Assembly: GCF_019186805.1 (NCBI RefSeq)
Contig: NZ_CP066783.1
Coordinates: 248,001-312,000 of the forward strand
Reading direction: 5' to 3'
Source: Comamonas fluminis
GTDB lineage: Bacteria > Pseudomonadota > Gammaproteobacteria > Burkholderiales > Burkholderiaceae_C
DNA length: 64,000 nt
This document shows, in pieces, positions 8,273 through 18,370 of the stretch. A model generated the notes under the pieces. That model saw nothing but the letters and a program-made list of their open reading frames with translations, made no database searches and had not been told where the DNA came from. The position numbers and the translations under genes were made by a program. How positions within the stretch are numbered: the first letter of the stretch is position 1; every line of letters begins with the position of its first letter.

Positions 8273-9469
8273 TTACTCCCGTTCTTCACTTTCAAGGTAC
8301 CGCCGCCGCCAGAAGTAAGCCACCAGCACCACGGTGATGACGACCATGGCCACCAGTGCCCAGATAAAGCCGTCCTTTTTGTGCACAAAGGGAATGAACT
8401 CGAAGTTCATGCCAAAGATGCCCGCCATCAGGTTCAGCGGCAGAAAGATGGCGGTCACCGTAGTCAGCGTGCGCATGATGTCGTTGGCACGGTTGCTCTG
8501 GGCCGAGAAGTGCATTTGCACGGCGGTCTCGGCGCTTTGCTCCATGCGGTGAATATGGTGGGTCACGCGCTCTATGTGCTCCAGCACGTCGCGTGAGCGC
8601 ACGCGCAGCAGCTCGCGCTCATGCTGGCGGGCGGGCGTGCTCTCTGGCGGCCAGCCTTCCAGCGCTTCCGTCCAGTCCTGCATGGCGGCGCGCTGGTCTT
8701 CGCAGATTTCATCGAGCTGGTGCAGCGCCAGGCGCACATCCAGCACGCTGGCCCAGTTGCTGAAGCGCTTGTTGGGCTTGAGCAGCGCCATCTGCCAGTG
8801 GTCGATCTGGCGCGTCAGCGTGCGGCGCAGGTCCAGATAGCCATCCACCATGCCGTTGACCATGCGCAGCATCAAGTCGGCAGGCTCGACGGGCATCTTG
8901 CTGCTTTGCTGGCGGCCATCGGTTTTGCCGGGGCCGGTGATGAGGCGCTGCCAGAAGTTCTCCATCACAAAACAGCCGTCGGGGTGTACGGACAGCAGCA
9001 CATGGTCGTACAGCGCAAAGCCCACAGGCTGGGTTTCCACGCGCTGCAGCACGGGGGCATCCGCCGCTGGCTGAGTGTGGGCCGGGCGGTGCGATGCGGG
9101 AGCGCTGCTGATGGCAGGCGCAGGGCTGGAACTGGTCGCAGGCGAAGCTGGGATTGCGCTGGCTGCTATGGTTTCATGTGTGCCATTGAGCGGCGGCAGA
9201 TGGGCATTGGCCAGCCTGCGGAACACCAGAATGTCGTACACCGAGGTGTAGTCATAGTTCGAGGGCAGGGTGGGGTTGAGCAAGTCCGAGACATGCAGGT
9301 CCACCAGTGGCGAGCCGCCAATCTGCGTCAGCATGTGCTGAATGGCGGGCAGCTGGCTCTCCAGTTCCGCACGGGTGCAGGAAACCCAGTAAAAGCCGGT
9401 CATGGGCTCCTGCGTGGGCAGGGCTTCGACAGGCTGGGCATAGAGCGGAGAAATGTGCAGAACGCGCAT
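8273..9469 (-). CDS. CorA/ZntB-type divalent cation transporter
   Basis: The product has 398 residues. The C-terminus has two membrane helices joined by the family signature GMN (353-355), followed by a basic tail (WRRRYLESEERE). The large N-terminal cytoplasmic domain is typical of CorA-like channels. Residues about 110-145 are a low-complexity Ser/Ala/Pro insert. It may carry Mg2+, Co2+, Ni2+ or Zn2+; ion choice cannot be read here, though the overall layout resembles ZntB-like members. A terminator at 9480-9518 separates it from hemB, so it should have its own promoter. Confidence 0.88.
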   Translation of the reverse strand: MRVLHISPLYAQPVEALPTQEPMTGFYWVSCTRAELESQLPAIQHMLTQIGGSPLVDLHVSDLLNPTLPSNYDYTSVYDILVFRRLANAHLPPLNGTHETIAASAIPASPATSSSPAPAISSAPASHRPAHTQPAADAPVLQRVETQPVGFALYDHVLLSVHPDGCFVMENFWQRLITGPGKTDGRQQSSKMPVEPADLMLRMVNGMVDGYLDLRRTLTRQIDHWQMALLKPNKRFSNWASVLDVRLALHQLDEICEDQRAAMQDWTEALEGWPPESTPARQHERELLRVRSRDVLEHIERVTHHIHRMEQSAETAVQMHFSAQSNRANDIMRTLTTVTAIFLPLNLMAGIFGMNFEFIPFVHKKDGFIWALVAMVVITVVLVAYFWRRRYLESEERE

Positions 9470-9479
9470 GGCAGGGCTG

Positions 9480-9518
9480 GAATAAAGAAACGGCCCGGAA
9501 GAAAGCTCCCGGGCCGTG
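9480..9518 (-). terminator. Rho-independent terminator of hemB (minus strand)
   Basis: Stem ACGGCCCGG (9490-9498) pairs with CCGGGCCGT (9509-9517). On the minus strand it is followed by TTTCTTTATT. It isolates hemB from the downstream transporter gene. Confidence 0.85.
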
Positions 9519-9530
9519 AAATCATGCCTG

Positions 9531-9577
9531 AAATGGCTTTGAGCGCAAGCGTATCAAGCGCTTGCAGCTATCAAAAC
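9531..9577 (-). repeat. Short dispersed repeat B, copy 2 (inverted)
   Basis: On the minus strand it reads GATAGCTGCAAGCGCTTGAT, then ACGCTTGCGCTCAAAGCC, matching copies at 43179 and 59683. It lies between the hemB stop and its terminator. Confidence 0.75.
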
Positions 9578-9587
9578 CATTGTCGTC

Positions 9588-10646
<1,059 letters not shown>

Positions 10647-10733
10647 CTAACCCACGTTGGCTGTCACTTTGCTGCCTCGTAAAGCCAGCGTCTGCAACAG
10701 GCGCTGCGGCCCTGCGCGCTTTACACTGACTGC

Positions 10734-11150
10734 ATGCTCTGGGTCAAAGCCTTCCATATCGTCTTCGTAGCCAGCTGGTTTGCTGGTCTGTTCTATCTGC
10801 CGCGTATCTTCGTCAACATCGCCATGGTCACGCCGGGCTCGGTGGCCGAGCGCGAGCGCCTGCTGCTGATGGGGCGCAAGCTGCTGCGCTTTACCACCAT
10901 GCTGGCCGTGCCCGCACTGGGCCTGGGCCTGTGGCTGTGGCTGGGCTGGGGCTTCAACGGCGGCTGGCTGCATGCCAAGCTGGCCGTGGTGCTGCTGGTC
11001 ATTGGCTACCACCACAGCTGCGCGGTGCTGCTGCGCAAGCTGGCAGACAACACCTGCCACAAAAGCCATCGCTGGTTCCGCTTCTATAACGAGGTGCCGG
11101 TGCTGCTCTTGATCGCTGCCGTGATTCTGGTGGTGGTCAAGCCGTTCTGA
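10734..11150 (+). CDS. hemJ: HemJ/CopD-family membrane protein, probable protoporphyrinogen oxidase
   Basis: The product has 138 residues with about four membrane helices. The opening MLWVKAFHIVFVASWFAGLF and the later GGWLHAKLAVVLLVIGYHH match the UPF0093/HemJ pattern, including the conserved His and Lys. HemJ oxidises protoporphyrinogen IX to protoporphyrin IX in many bacteria that lack HemG or HemY. Position next to hemB supports a heme role. Databases often label such proteins CopD family, so the assignment rests on family resemblance plus neighbourhood. Confidence 0.72.
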   Translation: MLWVKAFHIVFVASWFAGLFYLPRIFVNIAMVTPGSVAERERLLLMGRKLLRFTTMLAVPALGLGLWLWLGWGFNGGWLHAKLAVVLLVIGYHHSCAVLLRKLADNTCHKSHRWFRFYNEVPVLLLIAAVILVVVKPF

Positions 11151-11174
11151 ACGTATTGATTGCCGGGAGCTGTC

Positions 11175-12326
11175 TTGTCTGAATCTTCGGTGCCCGAAAC
11201 GGCCCGCCCGTCGGTGCCAGTGATCTCCATGCGCCATACCTCGGCCTGGCCGCTGGCGCTGGTCTATTCGCTGCTGATCGTATTTGCCAGTCTGTTCCCT
11301 TTTGACGGCTGGCGTGCGCAGGGCATAGACCCGCGGGTCTTTCTGTTCGCCAAGATTCCGCCTCCGTACTGGACCTGGTTCGACGTCAACACCAATATCG
11401 TCGGCTACGCGCCGCTGGGCTTTTTTCTGGCGCTGGCGCTGATGCGCTCGGGCAAGCCCGTGGTGGCCGTGCCGCTGGCCTTCGTCTGCGGCACGCTGCT
11501 GTCGCTGTGCATGGAGTTTTTGCAGATCTACCTGCCAAGGCGGGTGCCGTCCAACCTCGATCTGGTGCTGAACGCAGGCGGCACGCTGATAGGCGCACTG
11601 CTGGCTGCGCTGCTGGAAAAGCTGGGCGCCGTCTCGCGCTGGAGTGCGTTTCGCGGCAAATGGCTGGGCGAGGACGGGGCGGGCGTGCTGGTGCTGCTGG
11701 CGCTGTGGCCGTTTGCGCTGCTGTTTCCGGCAGCCGTGCCTTTTGGTCTGGGTCAGGTGCTGGAGCGGCTGGACGAAACCCTGCAGGATTTGCTGCTGAA
11801 TACGCCGTTTGAGGAATGGCTGCCGCTGGGTGACTTTGCGATGACACCGCTGTCGCTGGCGTCCGAAATGCTGTGCGTGATGCTGGGCCTGTGGATTCCC
11901 TGCCTGCTAGCCTATTGCGCCGTGCGCCATATGGGGCGGCGGGTGCTGGCGGTTGTGGTGCTGGTATCACTGGGTGTGGGTGTGACGGCCCTGTCTGCCG
12001 CGCTGAGCTGGGGCCCGGCCCATGCCTGGGAATGGGTGGACCTGCCGGTGCGCCTGGGCATCTGGGGTGGGCTGGGGCTGGCCATTATTTCGTTGCCAGC
12101 CTCACGCCGTATCTGTGCCGTGCTATTACTTTTGGTGCTGGTGCTGCACCTGAGCATCCTCAACCAGGCGCCCACCAATGTGTATTTCGCCCAGACCTTG
12201 CAAGCCTGGGAGCAGGGGCGTTTCATCCGCTTTTATGGTCTGGGTCAATGGCTGGGCTGGCTCTGGCCTTACGTGACACTGGCCTATGTGGTGGTGCGCG
12301 CCTCGCGTCGTCAACAGCCTGCCTAG
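11175..12326 (+). CDS. VanZ-like family membrane protein
   Basis: The product has 383 residues. The N-terminal half has the VanZ-like pattern (RPSNLDLVLNAGGTLIGAL-like segment, here VPSNLDLVLNAGG, after PLGFFLALAL), followed by several further membrane helices. I chose the TTG at 11175 because GGGAG lies 6 nt upstream; a TTG at 11160 and an ATG at 11229 are alternatives. The name comes from a teicoplanin-resistance accessory protein, but chromosomal members have no proven role. It follows the hemJ-like gene by 24 nt and may be cotranscribed with it. Confidence 0.78.
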   Translation: MSESSVPETARPSVPVISMRHTSAWPLALVYSLLIVFASLFPFDGWRAQGIDPRVFLFAKIPPPYWTWFDVNTNIVGYAPLGFFLALALMRSGKPVVAVPLAFVCGTLLSLCMEFLQIYLPRRVPSNLDLVLNAGGTLIGALLAALLEKLGAVSRWSAFRGKWLGEDGAGVLVLLALWPFALLFPAAVPFGLGQVLERLDETLQDLLLNTPFEEWLPLGDFAMTPLSLASEMLCVMLGLWIPCLLAYCAVRHMGRRVLAVVVLVSLGVGVTALSAALSWGPAHAWEWVDLPVRLGIWGGLGLAIISLPASRRICAVLLLLVLVLHLSILNQAPTNVYFAQTLQAWEQGRFIRFYGLGQWLGWLWPYVTLAYVVVRASRRQQPA

Positions 12327-12338
12327 AATGACTCCACT

Positions 12339-12695
12339 ATGAGTGACACCCAAAGCCCAAACAACGCCGGTGGCTACTACCAGCGCCATATCTTCTTCTG
12401 CCTGAATGAGCGTCCCAATGGCGAGGATTGCTGCGCGCTGCATGGCGCCAAGGCGGGCTTTGACCACTGCAAGAAGCGCGTCAAGGAAGAAGGCCTGGCG
12501 GGCAAGGGGCAAGTGCGTGTGAACAAGGCCGGTTGCCTGGACCGCTGTGCTGGCGGCCCGGTGGCAGTGGTTTATCCCGAAGCCGTCTGGTACACCTTTA
12601 TCGACGACAGCGATATCGACGAAATCGTTGAGTCCCACCTCAAGAATGGCAAGGTGGTCGAGCGTCTGGTGTTGCCGGATAGCGTGGGTAGATAA
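12339..12695 (+). CDS. Thioredoxin-like [2Fe-2S] ferredoxin domain protein
   Basis: The product has 118 residues. Cysteines at 21, 31/32, 66 and 70 match the thioredoxin-fold [2Fe-2S] ferredoxin layout (FFCLNERPNGEDCC and NKAGCLDRCAGGP). Such proteins are small cytoplasmic electron carriers, often described as (2Fe-2S) ferredoxin domain-containing with no fixed partner. The gene starts 12 nt after the VanZ-like gene and precedes a hydrolase gene, with repeats A and B in between. Confidence 0.88.
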   Translation: MSDTQSPNNAGGYYQRHIFFCLNERPNGEDCCALHGAKAGFDHCKKRVKEEGLAGKGQVRVNKAGCLDRCAGGPVAVVYPEAVWYTFIDDSDIDEIVESHLKNGKVVERLVLPDSVGR

Positions 12696-12698
12696 GGC

Positions 12699-12790
12699 TC
12701 CCCCCTGAGCCGCTGCGCGGCTTCCCCCTGAGGGGCGACGTGCAACGGGACGGCAGCATCGCTGCGAGGCGGCTCTTGCTCGCTGCCCCT
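12699..12790 (+). repeat. Dispersed intergenic repeat A, copy 4 (diverged)
   Basis: It opens with CCCCCTGAGCCGCTGCGCGG and CTTCCCCCTGAGGGG, then differs in the middle (CGACGTGCAACGGGACGGCA) and ends in GAGGCGGCTCTTGCTCGCTG. It is the most diverged of the five copies. Confidence 0.75.
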
Positions 12791-12841
12791 TTGTTGGGGT
12801 GTGCTTGTTCGAGGAACTTTAGGTATTTTTAGGTGTCAGCC

Positions 12842-12872
12842 TAATAACAGCAAGCGCTGGTAGCTATAACTA
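12842..12872 (-). repeat. Short dispersed repeat B, copy 3 (partial, inverted)
   Basis: On the minus strand it reads TTATAGCTACCAGCGCTTGC, matching the left arm of repeat B. It lies just upstream of the GTG start of the hydrolase gene. Confidence 0.55.
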
Positions 12873-12882
12873 GGATAGCGTA

Positions 12883-13521
12883 GTGAATTCTCAGACTGAA
12901 CGACTGACCTTGACTGGCAGCGCTGGTGCCATTGAAGCCCTGCGCGATGCGCCGCAGCTGGCCGAGGGGCAAAGCCCCAAAGGCGTGGCCATCATTGCCC
13001 ACCCTCATCCGCTGTTTGGCGGCACCATGGACAACAAGGTGGTGCAGACCCTGGCGCGGGCCTTTGTGCAGGCGGGCTATACAGCGGTGCGTTTCAATTT
13101 CCGTGGCGTAGGTGCCAGTGCCGGCGAATATGACGCTGGCAAGGCCGAGCTGCAGGATCTGCTGGCCGTGGTGCAGCAGGTTGCCCCCGAAGGCCCGATT
13201 GCCCTGGCAGGTTTTTCCTTTGGTGCGTTTGTCACCAGCCATGCGCTGGCCCAGCTGTGGCCTGAAGGCCGGGTGCAGAAGGCGGTGCTGGTCGGCACGG
13301 CCGCCAGCCGCTTCGACGTGGCCCCGGTGCCTGCGGATGCGCATGAAAAAACGCTGGTCATTCACGGCGAGGCGGATGACACCGTGGAGCTGTCCGCCGT
13401 CATGAACTGGGCGCGCCCGCAGATACTGCCTGTTACCGTGATCCCGCAAGTCGGGCATTTCTTTCACGGACAATTGCCTCTGCTCAAGAGCCTGGTGGTG
13501 CGCCACCTGCAATCCCAATAA
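12883..13521 (+). CDS. Alpha/beta hydrolase (COG2945-like)
   Basis: The product has 212 residues with a serine nucleophile elbow GFSFG (S112) and the family stretch FNFRGVGASAGEYDAG. The acid is probably in LVIHGEADDTVELS and the catalytic His in QVGHFFHG. It looks like the small cytoplasmic hydrolases annotated as CocE/NonD or COG2945 proteins. The start is a GTG with a weak TAGGA upstream. Substrate unknown. Confidence 0.85.
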   Translation: MNSQTERLTLTGSAGAIEALRDAPQLAEGQSPKGVAIIAHPHPLFGGTMDNKVVQTLARAFVQAGYTAVRFNFRGVGASAGEYDAGKAELQDLLAVVQQVAPEGPIALAGFSFGAFVTSHALAQLWPEGRVQKAVLVGTAASRFDVAPVPADAHEKTLVIHGEADDTVELSAVMNWARPQILPVTVIPQVGHFFHGQLPLLKSLVVRHLQSQ

Positions 13522-13677
13522 GCATCTGCATGGACAGACTGCCACGACGAACGTGAACCTTTCGCAGCGTCTTGGTTTTTCCTATTTTCATAGCGCCAAG
13601 CCAAGGTCTATCCTTGGCTTTGGCCGTTCTGGCGGTAAATCACCGCACTTACCTTTGCTTTAGCGAGAGTCGTCTTT

Positions 13678-14850
13678 ATGAAGCCCATCTATTCCACACT
13701 GCGTGTTCTGGCCGTTGCTGCCGCTGTGGCGCCTGTGTTTGCCATGGCTCAGGTGGCTGCCCCTGTGCCTCCCGAAATTGCTGCCCGTAACTACCTGCTG
13801 GTGGATGTCACCGCCGGTCAGGTGCTGGGCGCCAAGGATGTCGATGCTCCGGTCGAGCAGGCATCGCTGACCAAGCTGATGACTGCCTATGTGGTGTTCG
13901 ATGCCCTGCGTGCCAAGAAAATCACGCTGGAGCAGAAGATGCCCGTGAGCGAGCGTGCCTGGAAGATGCCCGGCTCGCGCATGTTCATCGACCCCAAGAT
14001 GCAAGTGCCCGTCAATGACCTGGTCAGCGGCATGATCATCCAGTCCGGCAACGACGCCACCATGGCGCTGGCCGAGGCGGTGGGCGGCACGGCCGAAAAC
14101 TTCGTCAAGATGATGAATGACCAGGCCAAGGCCCTGGGCATGAAGAACACCTCGTACAAGAACCCCGAAGGTCTGACCGAACCCGGCCACCTGACCACGG
14201 CGCGTGACCTGTCCATCCTGGCGCAGCGCCTGATGCATGACTTCCCCGAGTACATGCACTACTACGCCACCAAGCACTACGCTTACCCAGGTACCCCAGC
14301 ATCGAACGGCAACAACCGCAATGCGCTGCTGTTCCGCGACCCCACGGTGGATGGCCTGAAGACCGGCCACACCAATGCCGCAGGCTACTGCCTGGTGGCC
14401 ACTGCCAAGCGCGATCTGCCCAACGTCGGCCAGCGCCGCCTGCTGTCCATCGTGCTGGGTACGGCCAGCGAAAAGGCCCGCGCCAACGAAAGCCAGAAGC
14501 TGCTGAACTGGGGCTATACCGCCTATGACGCCGTCAAGCTGTTCGATGCCGACCAGCCCGTGGCCACGCCTGCCGTCTGGAAGGGCGCTGCCAATGCCGT
14601 CAAGATCGGCCGTGCCGGTGGCCCCATTGTGGTGACTGTGCCTGCTGGCAGCGGGGGCAAGCTCACGACCGAAGTGGTGCGCCAGGACCCATTGCTCGCT
14701 CCCATCACCAAGGGCCAGTCCATGGGCACCCTGAAGGTGAAGATGGGCGCCGACACTGTGGCTGAAGTGCCGCTGGTGGCGCTGGAGGCCGTCGAGCAGG
14801 CAGGCTTCTTTGGCCGTCTGTGGGACACCATCCGCCTCTGGATCAAGTAA
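13678..14850 (+). CDS. D-alanyl-D-alanine carboxypeptidase (class C low-mass penicillin-binding protein)
   Basis: The product has 390 residues. A signal peptide (to about AMA at 24) precedes a serine-type carboxypeptidase domain with all three motifs: S63-L-T-K66, S123-G-N125 and K228-T-G230. The C-terminal domain is beta-rich and ends in an amphipathic segment (FFGRLWDTIRLWIK) that anchors PBP5-type enzymes to the membrane. It trims the terminal D-Ala from peptidoglycan stem peptides in the periplasm. DacA and DacC cannot be told apart here. A perfect 10-bp hairpin follows. Confidence 0.95.
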   Translation: MKPIYSTLRVLAVAAAVAPVFAMAQVAAPVPPEIAARNYLLVDVTAGQVLGAKDVDAPVEQASLTKLMTAYVVFDALRAKKITLEQKMPVSERAWKMPGSRMFIDPKMQVPVNDLVSGMIIQSGNDATMALAEAVGGTAENFVKMMNDQAKALGMKNTSYKNPEGLTEPGHLTTARDLSILAQRLMHDFPEYMHYYATKHYAYPGTPASNGNNRNALLFRDPTVDGLKTGHTNAAGYCLVATAKRDLPNVGQRRLLSIVLGTASEKARANESQKLLNWGYTAYDAVKLFDADQPVATPAVWKGAANAVKIGRAGGPIVVTVPAGSGGKLTTEVVRQDPLLAPITKGQSMGTLKVKMGADTVAEVPLVALEAVEQAGFFGRLWDTIRLWIK

Positions 14851-14857
14851 GTCTTTT

Positions 14858-14883
14858 GCTCTGGCGCCACGCAGCGCCAGAGC
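14858..14883 (+). terminator. Hairpin after the carboxypeptidase gene
   Basis: GCTCTGGCGC pairs perfectly with GCGCCAGAGC around a 6-nt loop, 7 nt after the stop. There is no good T tract on the plus strand, so it may be a weak terminator or a 3' stabiliser. Confidence 0.55.
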
Positions 14884-14937
14884 CTCATCTCTGATGAAAT
14901 TTTCGGCAGCCCGGCTGGGGCTATTGCAGGGCAGCAG

Positions 14938-14966
14938 TTGTGCTGATCTTTGCAAGCTGGTACAGT
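14938..14966 (+). promoter_or_regulatory. Candidate sigma70 promoter of the str operon
   Basis: TTGTGC at 14938-14943, a 17-nt spacer and TACAGT at 14961-14966. It lies about 90 nt upstream of rpsL and would start transcription just before a 7-1-7 palindrome at 14976-14990. Confidence 0.5.
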
Positions 14967-14975
14967 CGAGGGCTT

Positions 14976-15027
14976 TTCGGAATTTCCGAAGGGATTCACG
15001 TTTTCGTTTTCCAGCGAGGGAAACGAA
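14976..15027 (+). promoter_or_regulatory. Structured leader of the str operon
   Basis: Two hairpin-forming elements lie between the candidate promoter and rpsL. The first is a perfect palindrome TTCGGAA-T-TTCCGAA (14976-14990). The second is TTCGTTTTCC/GGGAAACGAA around a 5-nt loop (15003-15027), flanked by two copies of ATTCACGTTT. The function is not known; a ribosomal-protein or stringent-response control site is possible. Confidence 0.5.
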
Positions 15028-15055
15028 GAAAATTCACGTTTAGGGACGTTTATTA

Positions 15056-15433
15056 ATGCCAACCATTAACCAACTCGTGCGTCAGGGCCGCACGGTAGAA
15101 GTTGTTAAATCCAAGAGCCCTGCTATGGAAAACTGCCCCCAACGCCGTGGCGTGTGCACCCGTGTGTACACCACCACTCCTAAGAAGCCTAACTCGGCTC
15201 TGCGTAAGGTGGCCAAGGTTCGTCTGACCAACGGTTTCGAAGTGATTTCGTACATCGGCGGTGAAGGCCACAACCTGCAAGAACACAGCGTTGTGCTGGT
15301 TCGCGGCGGCCGTGTGAAGGACTTGCCAGGTGTGCGTTACCACATCGTGCGCGGCTCTCTTGACCTGCAAGGCGTCAAGGACCGTAAGCAGTCCCGCTCC
15401 AAGTACGGTGCCAAGAAGCCTAAGGCTAAGTAA
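15056..15433 (+). CDS. rpsL: 30S ribosomal protein S12
   Basis: The product has 125 residues, full length for S12. The conserved core [19 protein letters not shown] and the decoding-site loop with [21 protein letters not shown] are present. S12 shapes the ribosomal decoding centre. K43 (in PKKPNSA) and K88-equivalent positions are wild type, so there is no visible streptomycin-resistance change. It is the first gene of the str operon, preceded by a structured leader. Confidence 0.99.
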   Translation: MPTINQLVRQGRTVEVVKSKSPAMENCPQRRGVCTRVYTTTPKKPNSALRKVAKVRLTNGFEVISYIGGEGHNLQEHSVVLVRGGRVKDLPGVRYHIVRGSLDLQGVKDRKQSRSKYGAKKPKAK

Positions 15434-15497
15434 TCAGCCCTGGTTTTTTGAAAATAAACGGTGTTTGATTCGCCTGACTGGCGCGGTCAAACGTAGT

Positions 15498-15527
15498 GAC
15501 CCGAAGTGCAAATTGTTTGCATGGGTC
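15498..15527 (+). promoter_or_regulatory. Hairpin in the rpsL-rpsG spacer, candidate S7 feedback site
   Basis: GACCC (15498-15502) pairs with GGGTC (15523-15527), enclosing TGCAAA/TTTGCA. A further GAGAG/CTCTC stem follows at about 15536-15555. In E. coli, S7 represses its own translation by binding the rpsL-rpsG spacer; whether this spacer does the same is inference. Confidence 0.45.
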
Positions 15528-15601
15528 GAGTAAGTGAGAGTTTTGAATAGCTCTCGCGGTATCTGAAAAGATGCCAACTGAAGCAAAGATAGAGGTAAAA
15601 A

Positions 15602-16075
15602 ATGCCACGTCGTCGCGAAGTCCCCAAACGTGAAATCCTGCCGGATCCTAAGTTCGGCAATGTAGAGCTGTCCAAATTCATGAACGTGATCATGGAAGGC
15701 GGCAAGAAGGCAGTTGCTGAGCGCATCATTTACGGCGCTCTGGAACTGATCGAGAAGAAGCACCCAGGCAAGGATCCTCTGGAAGCCTTCGTGGTTGCTA
15801 TCAACAACGTCAAGCCCATGGTGGAAGTGAAGTCCCGCCGCGTGGGTGGTGCTAACTACCAGGTGCCAGTGGAAGTGCGCCCTGTCCGTCGTCTGGCTCT
15901 GGCCATGCGCTGGATCAAGGAAGCTTCGCGCAAGCGCGGTGAGAAGTCCATGGCTCAACGCCTGGCCAACGAACTGCTGGAAGCCACGGAAGGTCGTGGC
16001 GGCGCCATGAAGCGTCGTGACGAAGTGCACCGTATGGCCGAAGCCAACAAGGCATTCAGCCACTTCCGCTTCTAA
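15602..16075 (+). CDS. rpsG: 30S ribosomal protein S7
   Basis: The product has 157 residues with the S7 opening [20 protein letters not shown] and the conserved [16 protein letters not shown] segment. S7 nucleates assembly of the 30S head and contacts mRNA at the exit. The spacer to rpsL is 168 nt, unusually long for this operon, and contains stem-loops. Confidence 0.99.
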   Translation: MPRRREVPKREILPDPKFGNVELSKFMNVIMEGGKKAVAERIIYGALELIEKKHPGKDPLEAFVVAINNVKPMVEVKSRRVGGANYQVPVEVRPVRRLALAMRWIKEASRKRGEKSMAQRLANELLEATEGRGGAMKRRDEVHRMAEANKAFSHFRF

Positions 16076-16097
16076 TCGGAATCTCGCTCGAGATACA

Positions 16098-16126
16098 GGG
16101 CCGCATGCAACAACTTGCTGCGGCCT
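16098..16126 (+). promoter_or_regulatory. Hairpin in the rpsG-fusA spacer
   Basis: GGCCGCATGCAA pairs with TTGCTGCGGCC (one bulged T), loop CAAC, followed by TTGTGT. It may attenuate transcription into fusA or stabilise the rpsLG mRNA. Confidence 0.5.
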
Positions 16127-16220
16127 TGTGTCGATTCTGAGCGCCCCCATATAGAGCTGCTGCCTCCTGCGCACAATGCGGGGCCGGCAGTACTCCCATA
16201 CGATCAAGCAAGGATCCATC

Positions 16221-18329
16221 ATGGCTCGCAAGACCCCCATTGAGCGCTATCGCAACATCGGTATTTCCGCTCACATTGACGCAGGTAAGACAACCACCAC
16301 AGAACGTATCCTGTTCTATACCGGTGTGACCCACAAGCTGGGCGAAGTGCACGACGGCGCTGCCACCACCGACTGGATGGAACAAGAGCAAGAGCGTGGT
16401 ATCACCATCACTTCCGCTGCAGTGACCTGCTTCTGGAAGGGTATGGATCTGTCGTACCCCGAGCACCGCTTCAACATCATTGACACCCCCGGCCACGTTG
16501 ACTTCACGATTGAAGTTGAGCGCTCGATGCGCGTGCTGGACGGCGCTTGCATGGTCTATTGCGCTGTGGGTGGCGTGCAGCCCCAGTCCGAAACCGTGTG
16601 GCGTCAAGCTAACAAGTACAAGGTGCCTCGTCTGGCCTTCGTGAACAAGATGGACCGTACTGGCGCCAACTTCTTCAAGGTCTATGAAGGCATGAAGACT
16701 CGCCTGAACGCGAACCCTGTGCCCGTGGTAATCCCAATCGGCGCTGAAGACAACTTCAAGGGCGTGGTCGATCTGGTCAAGATGAAGGCCATCATCTGGG
16801 ACGAAGCTTCCCAGGGCATGAAGTTCGAATACCAGGACATCCCTGCTGAGCTGGTGGAAACCGCCAACAAGTGGCGTGAAAACCTGGTTGAAGCCGCTGC
16901 TGAAGCCTCTGAAGAGCTGATGAACAAGTACCTGGAAGAAGGTACTCTGACTGAAGAAGAAGTGAAGCTCGGCGTGCGTACCCGTACTCTGGCCACCGAA
17001 ATTCAGCCCATGCTGTGCGGCACTGCGTTCAAGAACAAGGGTGTTCAGCGCATGCTGGACGCCGTGATCGACTATCTGCCCGCTCCTGTGGACATCCCTG
17101 ACGTTACCGGTACTGATCCCGATGACGAAGAGAAGAAGCTGGCACGTAAGGCCGACGACAACGAGAAGTTCTCTGCTCTGGCATTCAAGCTGATGACCGA
17201 CCCGTTCGTCGGTCAGCTGACTTTCGTGCGCGTTTACTCCGGCGTTCTGACCAAGGGCGACACCGTCCTGAACTCGGTCAAGGGCAAGAAGGAACGTATC
17301 GGCCGTATCGTTCAGATGATGGCTAACGAGCGTATCGAAATTGAAGAACTGCGCGCTGGCGACATTGCCTCCTGCGTGGGTCTGAAGGACGTGACCACTG
17401 GTGAAACCCTGTGCGATATCTCTGCACCTATCGTGCTGGAGCGCATGGTGTTCCCTGAGCCTGTGATTGCACAGGCTGTGGAACCCAAGACCAAGTCCGA
17501 CCAGGAAAAGATGGGTATCGCTCTGTCGCGTCTGGCTGCAGAAGATCCTTCCTTCCGCGTGCGTACCGACGAAGAATCCGGTCAGACCATCATCGCCGGT
17601 ATGGGCGAGCTGCACCTGGAAATTATCGTTGACCGCATGAAGCGCGAATTCAACGTGGAAGCCAACGTGGGCAAGCCCCAGGTTGCCTACCGCGAAACCA
17701 TTCGCAGCACGGTCAAGGACGTGGACGGCAAGTTCGTTCGTCAGTCCGGTGGTAAGGGCCAATACGGTCACGTGGTGTTCACGGTTGAACCTCAAGAAGC
17801 CGGCAAGGGCTTCGAGTTCGTCGACGCCATCAAGGGCGGTGTGGTTCCTCGCGAATACATCCCTGCAGTGGAAAAGGGTGTGATCGAAGCCCTGACTTCC
17901 GGCGTGCTGGCTGGCTACCCCGTGGTGGACGTGAAGGTCACTCTGACCTTCGGTTCGTACCACGATGTGGACTCGAACGAAATGGCGTTCAAGATGGCCG
18001 CTATCTTCGGTTTCAAGGAAGCTGCCAAGAAGGCCAACCCCGTCATCCTGGAACCCATGATGGCTGTGGAAGTGGAAACGCCCGAAGACTACGCCGGTAC
18101 CGTGATGGGCGATCTGTCCTCGCGTCGCGGCATGGTGCAGGGTATGGACGACATGGTCGGTGGCGGCAAGGCCATCAAGGCTGAAGTGCCTCTGTCCGAA
18201 ATGTTCGGCTACGCCACTTCGCTGCGCTCCATGACTCAAGGTCGTGCCAGCTACACCATGGAGTTCAAGCACTACGCTGAAGCTCCTCGTAACGTGGCCG
18301 AAGCCATCGTTGCAGCCCGCGCCAAGTAA
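16221..18329 (+). CDS. fusA: Elongation factor G
   Basis: The product has 702 residues. The GTPase motifs are clear: [15 protein letters not shown] (P loop), DTPGHVDF (G3) and NKMDRTGAN (G4). Domains II-V follow in normal order, with the domain IV tip around [12 protein letters not shown] drives translocation and, with RRF, ribosome recycling. The ATG at 16221 gives the standard N-terminus [14 protein letters not shown]; the frame is open further upstream but without support. Confidence 0.99.
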   Translation: MARKTPIERYRNIGISAHIDAGKTTTTERILFYTGVTHKLGEVHDGAATTDWMEQEQERGITITSAAVTCFWKGMDLSYPEHRFNIIDTPGHVDFTIEVERSMRVLDGACMVYCAVGGVQPQSETVWRQANKYKVPRLAFVNKMDRTGANFFKVYEGMKTRLNANPVPVVIPIGAEDNFKGVVDLVKMKAIIWDEASQGMKFEYQDIPAELVETANKWRENLVEAAAEASEELMNKYLEEGTLTEEEVKLGVRTRTLATEIQPMLCGTAFKNKGVQRMLDAVIDYLPAPVDIPDVTGTDPDDEEKKLARKADDNEKFSALAFKLMTDPFVGQLTFVRVYSGVLTKGDTVLNSVKGKKERIGRIVQMMANERIEIEELRAGDIASCVGLKDVTTGETLCDISAPIVLERMVFPEPVIAQAVEPKTKSDQEKMGIALSRLAAEDPSFRVRTDEESGQTIIAGMGELHLEIIVDRMKREFNVEANVGKPQVAYRETIRSTVKDVDGKFVRQSGGKGQYGHVVFTVEPQEAGKGFEFVDAIKGGVVPREYIPAVEKGVIEALTSGVLAGYPVVDVKVTLTFGSYHDVDSNEMAFKMAAIFGFKEAAKKANPVILEPMMAVEVETPEDYAGTVMGDLSSRRGMVQGMDDMVGGGKAIKAEVPLSEMFGYATSLRSMTQGRASYTMEFKHYAEAPRNVAEAIVAARAK

Positions 18330-18359
18330 TTGACGCAGCTTTGACGAATCGGTCATAAT
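18330..18359 (+). promoter_or_regulatory. Promoter for tuf inside the str operon
   Basis: TTGACG (18330-18335), an 18-nt spacer and CATAAT (18354-18359) sit immediately after the fusA stop codon. It would give tuf an independent transcript starting near 18366. Confidence 0.6.
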
Positions 18360-18370
18360 CCCCGGTTCTG

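Noticed and set aside
14858..14883. tRNA-like or riboswitch reading of the hairpin after the carboxypeptidase gene
   Set aside because: Only a single 10-bp hairpin is present; there is no cloverleaf or known aptamer core.
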